Source of the DNA: Ignavibacteria bacterium
GTDB taxonomy: Bacteria > Bacteroidota > Ignavibacteria > Ignavibacteriales > Melioribacteraceae
Reading direction: 5' to 3'
Length of the DNA: 5,671 nt
Assembly (NCBI GenBank): GCA_027347805.1
Contig: DAIEQP010000226.1
Location: forward strand, 1-5,671
Shown in pieces: positions 3,204-5,671 of the stretch. The translations under genes were made by a program, and so were the position numbers. The notes below the pieces were generated by a model. It was not told where the DNA came from. It searched no databases and saw nothing but the letters and a program-made list of their open reading frames with translations. Positions within the stretch are counted from its first letter, which is position 1, and every line of letters starts with the position of its first letter.

Positions 3204-5671
3204 ATGAATGAAATTATAGATTTTAAAAAAATTTTTGATTCATCTCAGGCGTGGGAATACATAATTAATAATGAAGGCAGAATTATATATTGTTCTCCTT
3301 CATGCAAAAGTATCACAGGTTATTCACCAGAAGAATTTCAAAATTCAGTTGGACTAAATACAGAAATAATTATACCAGCTGATCTAGAAACATTTCGAAA
3401 TGCCCATAGTTCACAAAAAGGAACGGCTTGTTCATCAGAATCAGAAATCAGAATAACTAAAAAAGATGGAAGCATAGGTTGGTTAAATCATCTTTGCAAC
3501 CAGATTTTTGACGAAACCGGCAAAATGATAGGTGTTCATGGCTGCAATCGTGAAATTACAAGTAGAAAAAATATGCTGTATAACCATGGTGAACAGGATA
3601 ATCTGATAAAAACGCTTTTCGATACTTCTATTGACGGATTATGGATAAATGATCTCACAGGAAAAATACTTGATGTTAATAAAGTTTATGAAAAGATGTC
3701 TGGTTATTCGAGAGATGAATTACTGAGAATGAATATAAGTGATGTTGAAGCTAACGAATCCATTGAAGAAACAATAAATCATATGAATCAGCTTATAGAA
3801 ATGGGCTGGGACCGTTTTGAATCAATACATAAAAGAAAAGACGGTTCTGAATTCCCAATTGAAATAAGTGTAACATCAATACCGGGTCAATCAGGGAAAA
3901 TGGTTTGTTTTATTAGAGATCTGACAGAATCAAAAGCTGCCGGACTACAGCTTAAGCAAAATGAAGAAAAGTATAGAAACCTTTTTAATAGTATGGGAGA
4001 GGGAGCCTTTTATCAAACAAGTGACGGAAAATTAATTGATGTTAACAATGCTGCACTCGAAATGTTTGGTCTTGAAAGAAGTGAGTTTTTGCAAATGACT
4101 TCAGAAAATAAAAACTGGAAAGTAATTGATGAAAATGGAAAGCTTTTATCTGTTAGTGAATACCCAACATCAATTGCTATTTCTACTGGAGAATCTATAC
4201 CTAATAAAACAGTTGGAGTTTTTAATTATAAGAAACAAGATTTTGTCTGGATGTCTATAACTGTTGTTCCACAATTTAAACAAGGGGAATTAATACCATA
4301 TCAGGTTTTTGTTACAATGCATGATCTGACCGAAAGACTGCAGCTGGAGGAGGCACTTAAAAAAAGCGAAGAGACATATAGACTTATTACCGAGAGATCC
4401 AATGAAATAATCTGCCTACACGATCTAGATGCAACTTTTACATATATCAGTCCATCAGTTGAAAAGATACTTGGATATTTGCCTGAAGAGTTATGGGGCT
4501 CAAATACCTACGATCTTTTTCATCCCGATGACAAAGACCGGATTCTCAAAGAATCTCATGAACCGTCACTTCAGGGAATAGAAAATGTGGCTGTTGAATA
4601 TAGAATCCGTAAAAAAAATGGAAACTATATATGGTTTGAAACGCTGACAGTACCGGTTAAAAATTCAGAAGGGAAAATAATAGCTCTTCAGACATCATCG
4701 AAAGATATTAGTAATCGTAAAGAAATTGAAGAAGAACAAAAAGCATCAATAGAACTTTTGAGATTGATCAGCCAAGCAAAGTCTCAAAGTGAAATGATGC
4801 ATAATGTTGTTATATTTTTAAAAGGGTGGTTGAATTGTGATGCTGTTGGAATTCGTGTAAAGCAGGGGGACGATTTTCCATACTATGAAGTATCAGGTTT
4901 CTCCGAAAAATTTGTAAAAGCTGAAAACTATTTATGTGAATATGATAAGAATGGAAAAACAATTAAAGATGAAGTAGGAAATCCTGTCCTTGATTGTATG
5001 TGTGGAAATATTTTATGTGGAAGATTTGATCCATCAAAATCATTTTTTACCGAGCATGGAAGTTTTTGGAGTAATGGAACTACAGATCTTTTAAGCAGCA
5101 CAAATGAAAAAGACAGGCAAGCCAGAACTCGCAATAGATGTAATGGAGAAGGATATGAATCCGTAGGATTATTCCCGCTGCGTTTTGCTTCTGAAACATT
5201 TGGATTAATCCAGGTAAATAATAAAAGAAAAAATTTATTTACTCCCGGATTAATATCTCTTTTAGAAAGATTGGGTGATAATCTGGCAATAGCTATTTCA
5301 AATTTCATTTCAAATAACATGCTTTTTGAGCATGAAGAGAAATTGCGAAACATTTTCAATACTGTAAGTGAAGGCATAGCTTTAAATGAGATGATCTTTG
5401 ATGTAAACAATAAAATGATAGATTATAGAATCTTGGAAGTGAATTCTGCATATCATGAAATCGTAGGATTAACTTTAAATGATGTGATAGGTAAATTTGC
5501 TACTGATATTTATTCGATGAGTAATGATCAAATAAGATCGTTTTGGGAAACACATAAAAACGCAAATGAAACATTTGTAACAGAGTATTTTATTCCTGAA
5601 AGTAAAAAATGGTTTTATATTTCAACCTCTCCATTCATTGATAATAAATTTGTTACCACATTTTTAGATAT
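3204..5671 (+). CDS. Large soluble multi-PAS/GAF sensor protein with cysteine-rich GAF domain, C-terminal part beyond the window
   Basis: The frame is open from ATG 3204 to the right edge (822 residues seen) and encodes a signal-input protein. The domains in order are PAS1 about 7-120, PAS2 134-248, PAS3 256-380, PAS4 391-508, GAF about 515-705 and PAS5 from about 713 to the edge. PAS C-caps are visible as REITSRK, RDLTESK, HDLTERL and KDISNRK, each leading into a short helical linker. The GAF domain has VLDCMCGNILCGRFDP (595-610), RTRNRCNGEGYESVGLFPLR (641-660) and GLIQVNNKRKNLFTP (667-681), with cysteines 578, 598, 600, 605 and 646. There is no signal peptide or membrane helix, so sensing is cytoplasmic. 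The output domain is missing; a histidine kinase is most common for this layout, a GGDEF domain is possible. An in-frame TGA lies at 3186. TTG 3195 is an alternative start, but ATG 3204, ten bases after AAAGGG, is preferred. Confidence 0.93.
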   Translation, partial: MNEIIDFKKIFDSSQAWEYIINNEGRIIYCSPSCKSITGYSPEEFQNSVGLNTEIIIPADLETFRNAHSSQKGTACSSESEIRITKKDGSIGWLNHLCNQIFDETGKMIGVHGCNREITSRKNMLYNHGEQDNLIKTLFDTSIDGLWINDLTGKILDVNKVYEKMSGYSRDELLRMNISDVEANESIEETINHMNQLIEMGWDRFESIHKRKDGSEFPIEISVTSIPGQSGKMVCFIRDLTESKAAGLQLKQNEEKYRNLFNSMGEGAFYQTSDGKLIDVNNAALEMFGLERSEFLQMTSENKNWKVIDENGKLLSVSEYPTSIAISTGESIPNKTVGVFNYKKQDFVWMSITVVPQFKQGELIPYQVFVTMHDLTERLQLEEALKKSEETYRLITERSNEIICLHDLDATFTYISPSVEKILGYLPEELWGSNTYDLFHPDDKDRILKESHEPSLQGIENVAVEYRIRKKNGNYIWFETLTVPVKNSEGKIIALQTSSKDISNRKEIEEEQKASIELLRLISQAKSQSEMMHNVVIFLKGWLNCDAVGIRVKQGDDFPYYEVSGFSEKFVKAENYLCEYDKNGKTIKDEVGNPVLDCMCGNILCGRFDPSKSFFTEHGSFWSNGTTDLLSSTNEKDRQARTRNRCNGEGYESVGLFPLRFASETFGLIQVNNKRKNLFTPGLISLLERLGDNLAIAISNFISNNMLFEHEEKLRNIFNTVSEGIALNEMIFDVNNKMIDYRILEVNSAYHEIVGLTLNDVIGKFATDIYSMSNDQIRSFWETHKNANETFVTEYFIPESKKWFYISTSPFIDNKFVTTFLD

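Noticed and set aside
4928..5410. Minus-strand open frame of 160 codons
   Set aside because: It is antisense to the GAF domain and start of PAS5. The plus-strand frame has clear conserved motifs, and the antisense product has no recognisable domain.

Overview
The window is AT-rich, with tight genes and mostly short gaps. It carries four protein-coding genes, two of them cut by the window edges. No tRNA, rRNA, CRISPR array, insertion sequence or phage gene is visible. The AT-rich codon use, a promoter candidate of the TAnnTTTG type, a secreted GH13 enzyme and a PAS/GAF signalling gene next to an HDOD gene suggest a free-living bacterium of the Bacteroidetes/Chlorobi/Ignavibacteria group. That placement is an inference from style, not from a marker gene.

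Layout: (1) 1-627, minus strand, is the N-terminal 209 residues of an exported alpha-amylase-family (GH13) glycoside hydrolase, running off the left edge. (2) 750-1937, minus, is a complete THUMP-domain, SAM-dependent RNA methyltransferase of the RlmL/YpsC type with a TTG start. (3) 2038-2895, minus, is a complete HDOD-domain protein. (4) 2896-3203 is a 308-base divergent intergenic region. It holds a perfect FNR/Anr-type box (TTGAT-N4-ATCAA), several palindromes, a 20-base-spaced direct repeat and a good sigma70-like promoter facing right. (5) 3204-5671, plus, is the first 822 residues of a large soluble multi-PAS/GAF sensor running off the right edge, so its output domain is not seen.

The three minus-strand genes point the same way, with gaps of 100 and 122 bases. 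The gap upstream of the methyltransferase has its own promoter candidate, so they need not form one operon. The methyltransferase is housekeeping (rRNA modification) and the amylase serves polysaccharide or oligosaccharide use. The HDOD gene and the PAS/GAF gene look like a divergently transcribed signalling pair sharing one control region.

The most interesting part is 2896-5671. A perfect FNR-type operator lies upstream of a sensor whose GAF domain carries a cluster of cysteines (C598, C600, C605, C646, with C578 nearby). This raises the possibility of a redox- or oxygen-linked signalling module. That functional link is inference; the box and the cysteines are seen directly.
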